64,000 nt of DNA from Limnohabitans sp. T6-5 (GCF_003063315.1 NZ_NERV01000004.1:309192-373191); one strand, 5' to 3'; positions 25,801 to 29,271 are shown, counted from the first letter of the stretch. Numbers and translations are program-made. Notes: generated by a model not told the origin, from the letters alone.

Positions 25801-27104
25801 CCAACAGCGTGACCGGAAATGACGGCAACGACTACATATTGGTCAACAGTGCCAGCACCAACAGCACCTTGTGGGGTGGTTTGGGCAATGACACCATCAG
25901 CTCATCGGGCAGCAACAACTCCATGGTGGGCGGCGATGGGGACGACCGCATCACGCAAATTGGCCTGTACGCAGGCTCCATCCACGGCGGGGCAGGCAAC
26001 GACATCATCGTCAGCACCGGCTCAACGGGGGTAGAAACGGTCTGGGGTGGTTATGGCGATGACTTCATTGACCTGCGCAATGGCGGCACGACCAATGGCG
26101 ACAAAGTCTGGGGTGATGACACCATCAACGACACCATCCCGGGCAACGACACCATTTACATGTCGGATGCGGCCAGCACGGTGTCTGCAGGCGCAGGCAG
26201 CGACTGGGTGCTGGATGGAGCAGGCAGCGACTCTATGCTGCTTGGAACAGGCAACGACACGGCCTATGGCGCGGGTGGCAACGACACCATGGACGGCGGT
26301 ACAGGCGCTGACTGGATGGATGGCGGAAGCGGCAACGACTCCATGCAAGGCGGCAGCACCGATGATGGCCTGGACACCCTGTACGGCGGTGCAGGCAACG
26401 ACTACATCAGTGGCGGGGCTGGCGGCGACTGGATGGACGGTGGCGCAGGCGACGACACCCTCATCGGCGGCGAAGGCACAGTCGGATCGGTGGTCGGCAA
26501 TGACACCATCATCATCGGCGCAGGCGCCAATATTGCACGCGGTGAATTGGGCAGCGATGTATTCGTTTACGACAACAACTGGATGAATGACACCAGTGCA
26601 GACACCATTGACGGCGGCGCAGGGGTAGACATCATCAAGTTTGATGGTTCTGGGCTCGCCTTGGATTTGACCCTGACCGGCACCAACAACTGGGTCAGCA
26701 TCGAGCGCATTGACCTGACAGGCAGCGGCAACAACACCTTGCGGCTGGCTCGTGAAGACATTGTGGAGCTCAGCGATGTCACCGACGTCACCAATGCCAA
26801 CCTGAATTCACGGGCGCGGTTGGTGATTGACGGTAACGCCGGGGATGCGCTGGACATGAGCGTGCTCAATGCCACAACCACCAAGCTGACCAGCGGCTCC
26901 ATGAGCTTTGACTTCAACGGCAACGGCGTTCTCGATGCCAATGAAACCACCACCGTCAATGCCAACGGATTGATCACCATGGACTCGTTGCTCAACGGGC
27001 AGCAAACCTATGCCGTCTACAACGTCTCGAACACGGTGGCCAGCACCACGACCAACTATGGTCTGCTGCTCATCGACACCGACATTTTGTTGACAGGGAT
27101 ATAG
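1..27104 (+). CDS. Giant RTX/Ig-like repeat adhesin, 5'-partial
   Basis: The frame is open at the left edge (codons begin at base 3) and runs to a TAG at 27102-27104, so at least 9,034 residues are encoded and the N-terminus lies outside the window. To about 21,560 it consists of tandem bacterial Ig-like domains of 80-105 residues in several classes: an A class with CDSG or SDSG, EYSTNGSTW and DAAGN motifs; a B class with LDNASNSGS; a C class with SIVLDKS and FSEKV; and a D class with ITGDDA. A linker (21,560-21,900) leads into RTX nonapeptides (GGxGxD) to about 26,640, then a tail with the GSGNNTLRL motif and a hydrophobic end (DILLTGI), as in type I secreted giant adhesins (LapA/BapA-like). 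Its likely role is cell-surface adhesion or biofilm formation. No type I exporter gene is in the window. Nearly all cysteines sit at one repeat position, which is unusual for this class. Confidence 0.93.
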   Translation, partial: SDAAGNQRTQDFSFTLDSTAPTAPVITLVSDSGSSATDKLSRNGAIAVNAEAGATLEYSTNGSTWSTTYAAAEGANNVMARVIDKAGNVSQASSLGFTLDTAAPTAPTVGLFCDSGTAAGAGTDKITNNGTLSLSSNEAGGLIEYSTNGVLWTSTFVAAEGHNTVKVRVTDAAGNVGTSGDYSFTLDSTAPGAPVVTLVCDSGSSATDGVSSQGAISVNGTEPGATLQYSTDGTSWASTFAAAEGNNTVKVRVMDAAGNAGTASSLSFTLDKTITTPTLSLVSDSGASTTDKLTNNGALSANADAGSTLEYSTNGSTWGTTFAAVEGANTVSVRATDAAGNTATSSAMSFTLDTQTPAFNVALVCDSGSSSADSISNTTALVVTGAEAGAVIDYSTNGTVWGSTFAATEGLNNVKVRVSDAAGNQRTQDFSFTLDSTAPTAPVITLVSDSGSSATDKLSGNGAIAVNAEAGATLEYSTNGSTWTTTFAAAEGANNVMARVIDKAGNVSAASSLNFTLDTAAPTAPTVGLFCDSGTSAGAGTDKITNNGTLSLSSNEAGGLIEYSTNGVLWASTFSAMEGNNTVKVRVTDAAGNVGTSGDYSFTLDSTEPGAPVVTLVCDSGSSATDGVSSQGAISVNGTEPGATLQYSTDGSSWASTFAAAEGNNTVKVRVMDAAGNAGTASSLSFTLDKTITTPTLSLVSDSGANATDKLTNNGAISANADTGSTLEYSTNGSTWGTTFAAVEGANTVSVRATDAAGNTATSSAMSFTLDTQTPAFNVALVCDSGSSSADSISNTTALVVTGAEAGAVIDYSTNGTVWGSTYAATEGLNNVKVRVSDAAGNQRTQDFSFTLDSTAPTAPVITLVSDSGSSATDKLSRNGAIAVNAEAGATLEYSTNGSTWSTTYAAAEGANNVMARVIDKAGNVSAASSLGFTLDTAAPTAPTVGLFCDSGTSAGAGTDKITHNGTLSLSSNEAGGLIEYSTNGVLWASTFSAMEGNNTVKVRVTDAAGNVGSTADYSFTLDTTAPGAPVIGLICDSGTNATDLISSNGALNVTAEAGATLQYSTDGTSWASTFAAAEGNNTVKVRVMDAAGNAGPASSLSFTLDKAITTPTLSLVSDSGANATDKLTNNGAISANADAGSTLEYSTNGSTWGTTFAAVEGANTVTVRATDAAGNTATSSALTFTLSTQVATFTAKLDDSSNSASLSDLLTNDTTPTISGTGTAGDTIRVTLPGTGEVLSTTVAANGSWSVTPTLDASSGLVSITASDAAGNVSPPQTLALVVDKTISTPTLSLVSDSGTSATDKLTNNGAISANADAGGTLEYSTNGSTWGTTFAAIEGANTVTVRATDAAGNTATSSAMSFTLDTQTPAFNVALVCDSGSSSADSISNTTALVVTGAEAGAVIDYSTNGTVWGSTYSATEGLNNVKVRVSDAAGNQRTQDFSFTLDSTAPTAPVITLVSDSGSSATDKLSGNGAIAVNAEAGATLEYSTNGSTWSTTFAAAEGANNVMARVIDKAGNVSQASSLNFTLDTAAPAAPTVGLFCDSGTSAGAGTDKISNNGTLSLSSNEAGGLIEYSTNGVLWASTFSAMEGNNTVKVRVTDAAGNIGAIADYSFTLDSTAPGAPVVTLVCDSGALGTDHISQNGTLNVSLPDTALALEYSTDGSSWTSTFAAGEGNNTVKVRAVDAAGNLSAVSSLNFTVDKSIRKPVVTLACDTGIVGDNITSLGEISVANADSDAQLFYSRDNVSWSTTFAAAEGNNVVYVRASDAAGNVATSDALNFYLNTRAGTFTARLDNASNSGSLSDSLTHDDTPCISGSGKDGATVEVTMPAPLDGSAPEVFLTTVDVNGMWSVTAGKPVASGTVKVVYTEPNSAVSSSASISILIDKDISTPVLSLVCDTGSSTSDKISQIGNLGLANVDAGVTIEFSTDGTVWTSTYSAAEGANNVRARVIDGAGNVATSNTLNFTLDTTAATPTLGVNAVTGDDALGPQDASQATTVLSGTTTLTQAGDLVKLGLNGNTYSGTVDAFGNYSIEVTTQDLLDDADHKIDARVTGVDLAGNTGTVTVGHLYSVDALAPTVQSIVLDKSALKQGETAKVTLTFSEKVTAFDLADLSADNAVLSSLATADGGLTWTATLTPTAAIEDTTNVVKVLATYTDLAGNTGVAAQSANYSLDTLAPSFTVQLDNASNSGSLGDTLTNDSTPTLSGTGNPGDTLSVTMPGTGEVVSATVAADGTWRATATQAITSGTVSVVATDAVGNTSAAQTLSLQIDTSLPGNLSLALVCDSGTSSSDKITRTGDVTVTGQDADTTVQYSTDGSTWATTFAASEGLNTLRVRQMDAAGNVSATSSLGFTLDTTAPAPTLSINPITGDDAVGPVDAASTTTKISGTSTGARPGDVITLVLNGTTYSGTVDVVGEYSIDVATADLSADSDFKLSAQLLATDAAGNSATASASRSYSVDATAPTVQSIVLDKSSLKLGETASVTLTFSEKVTAFDLSDLSADNGVLSNLSTADGGLSWSAKLTPTASIEDATNVVKVLATYTDLAGNTGAAAQSSNYALDTLAPAAIIKLANENLKAGDSTTVTISFNEPVQGFGNSDVTVANGSLGTLTSADGGKTWTATYTPTANIASAANVITLAASYTDALGNPGEAGTSGNYQIDTQLPSATLTLTGSNGAAVSSFTAGQSATVTLSFSEAVKDFSNADVTVESGSLSPLSSSDGGKTWVGTFTAAANVEDATNTLSVNAAGYSDLAGNAGGVVASSNYAVDTQGPTATIALSKSNFLAADTAQVTITFSEKVTGFDNSDVTVDNGTLSALSSTDGGKTWVGTFTPTPGVADATNTVSLLNSYTDVAGNQGASAQSANYVMDLKAPSATIALSDSALKMGETATVTITFSEKVLGFSQSDVTAPNGSLGAFTASADGLSWTATFTPADQTTAASSTLTLANSYTDESGNTGSGATATYAIDTQAPGFTAKLDDTSNSGSTADLLTSDSTPTISGTGTTGDTIHVTMPGTLEVLSATVAANGSWSVTPTLAIVSGNVSITASDAAGNVSSAQTLALLVDNSIATPTLSLVCDSGASATDKISRDGTLSVSVDSGSTLEYSSNGTAWTSTFAAVEGTNTVQVRATDAAGNVAASAPLSFTLDTQTPAFTVALVSDSGASGADSISKAPALVVTGAEAGAAVEYSSNGTVWASTYAASEGVNSVKVRVSDAAGNQRTQDFSFTLDSTAPTAPVLTLVCDSGSNATDKLSGKGTINVVAEAGATLEFSTNGTTWASTFAAAEGANTVMARVTDAAGNVSTSSSSSLSFTLDSSAPVAPTVGLFCDSGTATGAATDKVSNNGTLSLTSPEAGGLIEYSTNGVLWATTFVAAEGNNAVKIRITDAAGNVGATADYSFTLDTTAPGAPVVTLTCDSGANATDLISSNGALSVTAEAGATLQYSTDGSSWASTFAAAEGNNTIKVRAIDAAGNAGAASSLGFTLDKTIAAPTLSLVCDSGASATDAITRNGAISVNAEAGTTLEYSTNDTSWATTFAAVEGANTVTVRATDAAGNVASSAPLSFSLNTQVAAFSAKLDDASNSGSTADLITNDSTPTISGTGTAGNTIQVTMPGTGEVLSATVAANGSWSVTPTLALSSGNVSITASDAAGNVSSAQTLALVVDGSIATPTLSLVCDSGSNATDKISRDGTLSVSAEAGSVLEYSSNGTTWTTTFAATEGANTVQVRATDAAGNVATSSAMSFTLDTTAATPTVSMSPITGDEALGPMDAASTHTTLSGQSTLTQAGDIVTLGLNGQTYSGTVDAFGNYSIEVLTADLISDADHSVDVRVSGMDAAGNSGMTTVGHAYSVDTTAPTVQSIVLDKSALKQGETAKVTLTFSEKVSTFDLADLSADNAVLSSLATADGGLTWTATLTPTAAIEDTTNVVKVLATYTDLAGNTGVAAQSANYSLDTLAPSFTVQLDNASNSGSLDDTLTNDATPTLSGTGNPGDTLSVTFPGNPSATPPVAGEVVSATVAADGTWRATATQAITSGTVSVIATDAVGNTSAAQTLSLQIDTSLPGNLSLALVCDSGTSSSDKITRTGDVTVTGQDADTTVQYSTDGSTWASTFAATEGLNTLQVRQMDAAGNVSATSSLGFTLDTTAPAPTLSINPITGDDAVGPVDAASTTTKISGTSTGARPGDVITLVLNGVSYTGTVDVVGEYSINVATADLSADSDFKLSAQVLATDAAGNSASASAARSYSVDATAPTVQSIVLDKSTLKLGETANVTLTFSEKVSAFDLSDLSADNGVLSNLATTDGGLTWSAKLTPTASIEDTSNVVKVLATYTDLAGNTGSAAQSANYVLDTLAPAAIIKLANENLKAGDSTTLTISFNEPVQGFGNSDVTVANGSLGTLTSADGGKTWTATYTPTANITSVTNVITLAASYTDVLGNAGEAGTSGNYQIDTQLPSATLTLKDASGAAVSSFTAGQSATVTLSFSEAVKDFSNADVTVDSGSLSPLSSSDGGKTWVGTFTAAANVEDATNTLSVNAAGYSDLAGNAGGVVASSNYAVDTQGPTATVALSKSNFLATDTAQVTITFSEKVTGFDNSDVTVDNGTLSTLSSTDGGKTWVGTFTPTPGVADATNTVALTNSYTDVAGNQGASAQSANYVIDQKAPTASIALSDSSLKAGETATVTITFSEKVQGFSLADVTAPNGSLGEFTPSTDGLTWTATFTPASDTDAASNTLALANTYTDEAGNAGQVATAAYAVSTKGPSFTLQLDAASNSGSTADLITNDATPTISGTGTAGHTIRVTLPGTGEVLSTTVAANGSWSITPTLAISSGSVSVMATDVSGNSSPAKTLGLVIDTSMGQASVALVCDSGISAADKITNNGTLSVSADAGSTLEYSTNGSTWATTFVAAEGANTVTLRATDAAGNVAVSTPLSFTLDSQTASFQVALQCDSGTSSSDQVSLDASLTLSGAEAGAVVDYSTDGSVWRSTYAATEGLNSVQVRVTDAAGNQRAQSFNFTFDNTAPTTPLISLVQDTGTSSTDGKTQIGVINTTAEAGATLQYSTNGSTWATTFNATEGANNVFARVTDKAGNVSSTGSLSFTLDNTAPTAPGVALLCDSGSSATDKVSHTGTLSVNTAEAGGVVEYSSNGSTWMTSFTAAEGLNLVKVRVSDAAGNVSAATETSFTLDTSAPMAPGMVLVCDSGTSSGDLITRDGSLSLSTLESGASFQYSTNGTLWANTWAAIEGSQTVQARVVDAAGNVSTASSLTFTLDKTLSKPLVALVCDTGTPIDLITTNGALTLNGVDADASVLYSRDAITWGTTFAAVEGSNGVFVQVRDAAGNVATSDELVFTLNTQAGTFTARLDNASNSGSLKDTLTNDDTPTISGSGEIGATVQVTLPAPVDGGAPEVLQATVDINGMWSVTAAKAVTSGEVSVFYTRPNSGANSSATFNLFIDKNVSTLTPSLTCDSGASGSDKVSSQGTLVVSGVDADASVQYSTDGNTWGTTFVATEGLNSVRVRQTDGAGNVSAMSTLNFTLDTTAPAPTLSVNPITGDDAVGPADAANATSKISGATTNARQGDLIQVVLNGVNYSTTVDTVGQYSLDVVTTDLTADPDATVALKLVASDLAGNTATVQASRSYSVDTAVPTVQSIVLDKSSLKVGETASLSISFSEKVTSFDLSDLSADNAVLSGLSTSDGGKTWTATLTPTARIEDTSNVVRLLATYTDVAGNTGTAAQTGNYQLDTLAPTTTIQLANENLKAGDSTLVTITFNEAVQSFGNDDVQVAHGSLGTLTSADGGKTWTATYTPDIHVESTTNVITLASSYNDASGNTGTAGASGNYQIDTQAANATITLKDSMGAAVSSFTAGQNATVTISFSEAVKDFSNADVTAPGGDLSPLSSSDGGKTWVGMFTATSGIERATNTLSVNGGAYTDMAGNAGGVAASANYAVDTQGPTATIVMNKTRLLAGDTAQVTISFSEKVTGFDNSDVTVENGTLGPLSSTDGGKTWVATFTPTPGTADASNVISLSNSYADQLGNQGTGAQSGNYQIDLKAPTASIALSDSALKAGETATVSITFSEKVLDFSKTDVTAPNGSLTEFVASADGLTWTATFTPQANTTAASNLISLAGSYTDESGNSGTGASTSYAIDTQAPVFTVRLDDSSNTGNLSDNLTNDDTPTVSGNGTAGDTIQVSFPGTGEFMSTTVGANGTWSVTPTQSIASGNVTVVAIDSAGNTSPATTLTLVIDKSITAPTIAMSCDTGSSGSDKVSSIGTLSVSAESGTLLEYSTDSGQTWFTTFTAGEGANTVTVRATDGAGNVATSNTLNFTLDTQMSAFSVALVCDSGASTADQISRDGRLSLSGIESGATVEFSTNYGTAGASWSNTFSAVEGNNSIKIRVTDAAGNQRLQDYGFTFDSTNPTAPAVALANDTGASSNDRTTHESVINVSAEAGGLLEYSTNGNVWGTTFASTEGVNSVFARVTDKAGNVSPAGSLTFTLDTIAPVAPTVSLVCDSGTSGTDRLTANPGFMVSSAEISGVVEYSTNGSSWSTSFTATEGSNSIKVRVTDTAGNIGAATDFSFTLDSTGPDTSALALVCDTGSNGTDKITSNAALSISTIETGLVLQYSTNGTQWGTTFAAGEGSNTVYTRAVDAAGNAGTPSSLTFTLDTQLNKPSLALSCDTGSQGDNISSQATIQAFNVDADARIEYSTNGTLWNATFAAIQGANTVMARVTDTAGNVSVSEPLAFIFDTVAPSPSIALSCDSGASASDFYTRDKSITTTGVLTTDVVSYSNDGGSTWSNTFFAVDGLNKVTIRVVDGAGNVGTSNTLQFTLDTQLLETPVSLTCDSGSSSTDHITSLADIIVGSAESGATLSYRVSLADKTLVRDWASSYLPPSSNGDYAVEVRTTDKAGNVSVSELDFTLINTPPAVGTLSLVTDSGRSASYTADRISNVGQVRSSVTYGMGYTVLYQYSTDAGNTWSVLKPTFSPVMDGNYQVRQVVSDALGNTATTAPLVFTLDTTAPAAPSVALVCDAGTSGDYLTNDGRIAVTGTENLALVQYSTDSGNTWTSTFAARDGTNDVWVRQMDFTGNSSAVSALSFTLDTSCVLPTLNLFCDSGSSASDSLTNDVRVFVDNLETGGTVEYNLDNAGWVSSYTAPTVDGVYNLKIRARDSFGNISSVASRTFTLDTTAPTVSNIYSTSIQYTSGATLGNTIDILMDLNEPVQAGSYVVVNLNTGAQVTLTAQASGTQLSGSYVVGAGESTTDLTVDTFLNVNLTDLAGNSTSDAQVPIGSNLGDNNAITIRWALNGTDGDDLISGISRGVGIDDDIFGKLGNDTISYDGVTTAVNVNLNTGLATGADAAVVSDKVDGFENIITGSGADTLVGTAGANVFDGGAGADSMILGDGSDTVINGAGADTIDGGDGVDWIDFSQGNTTVGVSGTLNGATAANITDGTGATDVISNMENVVGTSFADTLTGDLNANILIGGDGNDSFNGGAGNDNLQGDDGDDTLTGGVGDDTLYGGAGSDRMDGTAGGQDWVDYSRDAGAVQINLSATVATDFSGGTDTITNIPNVLGTSYNDVMQGDAGANILSAGDGADSLYGFGGNDTLIAGLGDDTLLGFGGANMQGGEGLDWASYGHITVASGVQIDLSLGRATLANGVDTLSAIENLYGSTFSDRLGGDANANNIIGGGGNDTLLAGGGNDTIFMIGQDSTALVDAGTGDDVLSVSGQGILLAGDGNDLITLLDIGTDFSGTTIQGGGGTDTLSLSSAYGTLFDLSQASTVAGAARELGAISSIEVIDMGSGLNQLIMGSDSLNIDAITGMVGQASFLRVDGTNGKAYLPDGFGGIDENKDGLADTTVIGGNTYRLYSNSVVGGNDTLAMQQGISVIYTTVLTEATDPLWTGTDEADRVNGRAGNETLNSAKGDDTLIGGSGNDSLNGGAGIDWAEYTANAGDPTTGVTVNLLVGTTSGAAGSDTLVNIENVLGSAGADSLAGNATANWLMGAAGNDTLFGDAGDDTLTGGSGADSISGGAGNDWADYSSSSAGINVTLSTTIGANTTVNAGINGPDTLNGIENIAGGSGSDTIFGDSVSNILWGNAGNDILNAVNGNDTLIGGSGNDAMNGGAGAVLFYLESGNDTYNGGDTVAATNDTLDMSAYNGQVNAIGRSGTTTVDFTLVTDAFNGTDFVTQMDVLKFGNGNVVYNPFSNYPTTSVGNSLNWAETVITGNGNDSIWTGLGSDSVFAGAGNDTVNPGGLGNNSNNQDRDTIDGGEGNDWISYFGSTESVAVSLNGASATFQAVTVGAQTNYNTDYIRGFENILSGSGADTVWGTLANERFMTGAGADYVYAGNGDNWIDSGADTGSDKIFAGLGNDTIYAGQGTDLVSITGGNNWVSLTSAGFGDTVVTGAGDDTIYGSYGVSGSYNNDTTPSYRSGYVNAGDGNNVVVTGQLNIYSADKVITGAGNDYIDAGKSDSADDTVTSGAGNDTVYLGGSYNATQQADLGDGNDIVYALAGADSLVAGAGNDTVDAGNGANTISGGAGNDSISAGTGADKVDAGADNDWVSVGDGANTVVGGTGNDTIITGVGNDYIDAGTDNDWINAGGGTNSVTGNDGNDYILVNSASTNSTLWGGLGNDTISSSGSNNSMVGGDGDDRITQIGLYAGSIHGGAGNDIIVSTGSTGVETVWGGYGDDFIDLRNGGTTNGDKVWGDDTINDTIPGNDTIYMSDAASTVSAGAGSDWVLDGAGSDSMLLGTGNDTAYGAGGNDTMDGGTGADWMDGGSGNDSMQGGSTDDGLDTLYGGAGNDYISGGAGGDWMDGGAGDDTLIGGEGTVGSVVGNDTIIIGAGANIARGELGSDVFVYDNNWMNDTSADTIDGGAGVDIIKFDGSGLALDLTLTGTNNWVSIERIDLTGSGNNTLRLAREDIVELSDVTDVTNANLNSRARLVIDGNAGDALDMSVLNATTTKLTSGSMSFDFNGNGVLDANETTTVNANGLITMDSLLNGQQTYAVYNVSNTVASTTTNYGLLLIDTDILLTGI
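5920..9220 (+). repeat. Adhesin superblock, copy 1
   Basis: This is an ordered series of Ig-like domain classes: D, C, B, A, D, then five C-class domains (starting with SIVLDKSSLK, LANENLKAG, TAGQSATVT, SKSNFLA and SDSALK), then B and A. The same order returns about 5.3 kb downstream. The string CGGTGCAAAGC occurs at 6241 and 7402 here. Confidence 0.82.
11240..14560 (+). repeat. Adhesin superblock, copy 2
   Basis: This repeats copy 1 in the same domain order with long identical nucleotide runs, offset by 5328 bp at its start and 5352 bp further in. The 24-bp difference is an 8-residue insertion in a B-class domain, near 11996-12030, where PGTGEV in copy 1 becomes PGNPSATPPVAGEV. Confidence 0.82.
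16600..18740 (+). repeat. Adhesin superblock, copy 3 (shorter, diverged)
   Basis: The D-C-C-C-C-C-B domain order of the second half of the superblock recurs here at lower identity. Examples are SVNPITGDDAVGP at about 16,620 and SIVLDKSSLKVGE at about 16,930. It lacks the leading D-C-B-A domains of copies 1 and 2. Confidence 0.72.
21900..26640 (+). other. RTX calcium-binding repeat region of the adhesin
   Basis: Within the giant gene, this region encodes many GGxGxDxLxGG nonapeptides in several blocks. The blocks are separated by spacers containing VENV/IENV-type motifs (for example FENIITGSGADTLVG and IENVLGSAGADSLAG). Such repeats fold as parallel beta-rolls that bind Ca2+ after export. An EF-hand-like loop (DENKDGLAD) sits near 23,532-23,560. 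A canonical one (DFNGNGVLDANE) follows near 26,911-26,946. Confidence 0.88.
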
Positions 27105-27118
27105 CCGCCCCTGCACAG

Positions 27119-27880
27119 GTATCGGGTTCTTCGACCACCGACCTGCGAAACTGCCCTCGCAGGTCGTCACTCGCAGAGTCCGGCGCTTGCCCGTTCAACA
27201 CTGCCGCTTGATGCAGGCACGACTGGTGAACATGCCCTTGTCGGGGTCTTCGACCACCGACCTACAAACTCGCAGTGCCTCGTAGGTCGGCACTCGCAGA
27301 GTCCGACTTTTGCCCGTTCAACAACGCCGCTTGATGTAAACATGTCCGGTGAACATGCCCTTGTCGGGGTCTTCGACCACCGACCTACAAACTCGCAGTG
27401 CCTCGTAGGTCGGCACTCGCAGAGTCCGACTTTTGCCCGTTCAACAACGCCGCTTGATGCAAACATGTCCGGTGAACATGCCCTTGTCGGGGTCTTCGAC
27501 CACCGACCTACAAACTCGCAGTGCCTCGTAGGTCGGCACTCGCAGAGTCCGACATTTGCCCGTTCAACAACGCCGCTTGATGCAAACATGTCCGGTGAAC
27601 ATGCCCTTGTCGGGGTCTTCGACCACCGACCTACAAACTCGCAGTGCCTCGTAGGTCGGCACTCGCAGAGTCCGACATTTGCCCGTTCAACGCTGCCGTT
27701 TGATGCAGGCATGACTCGTGAACATGCCCTTGTCGGGGTCTTCGACCACCGACCTACAAACTCGCAGTGCCTCGTAGGTCGGCACTCGCAGAGTCCGACG
27801 CTTGCCCGTTCAACACTGCCGTTTGATGCGGGCATGACCGGTGAACATGCCCTTGTCGGGGTCTTCGACCACCGACCTAC
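27119..27880. repeat. 123-bp tandem REP array, part 1
   Basis: The phrase TCGGGGTCTTCGACC recurs at 27241, 27364, 27487, 27610, 27733 and 27856, exactly every 123 bp, with a diverged first copy at 27122. Each unit holds two REP-like hairpins in opposite orientation. One is GTCGG-GGTC-TTC-GACC-A-CCGAC followed by CTAC. The other is GTAG followed by GTCGG...CCGAC with an inner CTC/GAG stem. They are separated by 16 bp, with a spacer of about 55 bp between units. The GTAG head plus short palindrome is the hallmark of REPs mobilised by RAYT transposases. Because 123 is a multiple of 3, both strands stay open, but I see no gene here. Confidence 0.88.
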
Positions 27881-28051
27881 TATTGATCCGGCCCGATGAA
27901 GTTTGCATGAACGCTTTTTTGTGGGAGCAGCGCCCTCGCCGCGATTGAGCCTCGCAGACCACCACACATCGCCCCGAGGGCGGGGCTCCCACTCTGATCG
28001 CTGTGCCAAAGAAAAGCCGTTGACTTCAAACTTCACAGGGCCGGATCAATA
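27881..28051. repeat. Inverted-repeat-flanked element with GGAG-type REP pair
   Basis: The left end reads TATTGATCCGGCCC then TGAAGTTTG. The right end (28025-28051) is its inverse, CAAACTTCA then GGGCCGGATCAATA. Inside, at 27921-27992, lies a pair of facing GTGGGAGC...GCTCCCAC hairpin elements. It interrupts the 123-bp array, so it is probably a later insertion. A related element occurs at 52230-52413. Confidence 0.75.
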
Positions 28052-28300
28052 ACTGGCTGTGCCCTCGCAGGTCGGTACTTGCAGAGTCCGGCGCTTGCCC
28101 GTTCAACACTGCCGTTTGATGCGGGCATGACCGGTGAACATGCCCTTGTCGGGGTCTTCGACCACCGACCTACAAACTCGCAGTGCCTCGTAGGTCGGCA
28201 CTCGCAGAGTCCGACGCTTGCCCGTTCAACACTGCCGTTTGATGCGGGCATGACTGGTGAACATGCCCTGTCGGGGGTCTTCGACCACCGACCTGCAAAC
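28052..28300. repeat. 123-bp tandem REP array, part 2
   Basis: Two more copies of the unit seen at 27119-27880 follow the interrupting element, with the phase phrase at 28149 and about 28271. The last copy ends 5-6 bp before the oxyR stop codon on the other strand. The outer spacer here contains GGGCATG...CATGCCC, a third possible hairpin. Confidence 0.85.
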
Positions 28301-28305
28301 AGGGC

Positions 28306-29271
28306 TCACGACAAGCGCGTCACGCCCGGCAATTCACAGGCATACACCGCGTTGCGCAAGGCGGCGATTGCTTCATAGCGCGTGAAACTGCGTCGCCAAG
28401 CCAGCACCACGCGGCGTGTCGGCGGTACGCCGCCTTGCGGGTCAACTATCGGCAAATAGCGCACATGGGCATCGCCATTGACCGACTTTTGATCTGGCGC
28501 CGTGATGGCCTCTGGCGGCACCGACAGGCGAGGCACCAATGTCACGCCCATGCCTGCGGCCACCATGTGCTTGATGGTCTCCAGCGACGAGCCTTCAAAG
28601 CTTTTACGAATGCCTTCGGTTCGACTTGAAAACCGGGCGAACTCCGGACACACCTCCAACACATGGTCGCGAAAGCAATGCCCCGTGCCCAGCAAGAGCA
28701 TGGTTTCGTCCTTGAGCTGGTCGGTGGTTAAAGAGGCCTCCCCTGCCAGGGCGTGATTGCGCGGCAATGCGGCCATGAAGGGCTCGTCATACAGCGGTGC
28801 CACGGCCAAGCCCGTGTCCGGAAACGGCTCGGCCAAGATTGCGCAGTCAATCTCGCCTGTGCGCAGCATCTCCAGCAAGCGCACCGTGAAGTTTTCTTGC
28901 AACATCAAAGGCATCTGAGGTGTCCGATCAATGACCTGCCGCACGAGACTGGGCAACAGATAAGGCCCGATGGTGTAGATCACCCCCAAACGCAGCGGTC
29001 CGGACAGCGGATCTTTGCCACGCTTGGCGATTTCCTTGATCTCTGCCGCCTGCTCCAGCACACTTTGGGCCTGGCGCACCACCTCATCCCCCAGCGCAGT
29101 GACCGACACCTCACTGGCGCTGCGCTCAAATATCTTCATATCCAGCTCTTCCTCGAGCTTTTTGATGGCCAAAGACAGGGTGGGCTGTGACACATGACAA
29201 GCCTCCGCCGCCTTGCCGAAATGCTTTTCCCGGGCCACGGCAACAATGTATTTGAGTTCAGTCAGGGTCAT
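28306..29271 (-). CDS. oxyR: OxyR, LysR-type peroxide-sensing regulator
   Basis: This 321-residue LysR-family protein has an N-terminal winged helix-turn-helix (FGKAAEACHVSQPTLS, residues 18-33) and a C-terminal effector domain. The two redox cysteines of OxyR fall at C199 and C208 (GTGHCFRDHVLEVCPEF), the same numbers as in E. coli. Peroxide oxidises them to a disulfide and activates antioxidant genes. The ATG at 29271 was chosen because MTLTELKYIVAVA is the usual OxyR start; the longer upstream frame is not OxyR-like. It lies downstream of recG on the same strand with a 279-bp gap, so it probably has its own promoter. Its stop sits against the REP array. Confidence 0.96.
   Translation of the reverse strand: MTLTELKYIVAVAREKHFGKAAEACHVSQPTLSLAIKKLEEELDMKIFERSASEVSVTALGDEVVRQAQSVLEQAAEIKEIAKRGKDPLSGPLRLGVIYTIGPYLLPSLVRQVIDRTPQMPLMLQENFTVRLLEMLRTGEIDCAILAEPFPDTGLAVAPLYDEPFMAALPRNHALAGEASLTTDQLKDETMLLLGTGHCFRDHVLEVCPEFARFSSRTEGIRKSFEGSSLETIKHMVAAGMGVTLVPRLSVPPEAITAPDQKSVNGDAHVRYLPIVDPQGGVPPTRRVVLAWRRSFTRYEAIAALRNAVYACELPGVTRLS

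Noticed and set aside
27167..28036. Open frames on both strands across the 123-bp repeats, with 41-residue periodic peptides.
   Set aside because: The repeat length is a multiple of three and lacks stops, so frames stay open by arithmetic. The units are paired hairpins of REP type, also found elsewhere as single copies.
27119..28300. Possible CRISPR array.
   Set aside because: Units are 123 bp, spacers between palindromes are themselves repeated rather than unique, and no cas genes are present.
28600..28650. A GGTTCGACTTGAAAACC stretch resembling a tRNA T-arm.
   Set aside because: It lies inside oxyR codons and no acceptor or anticodon stem surrounds it.
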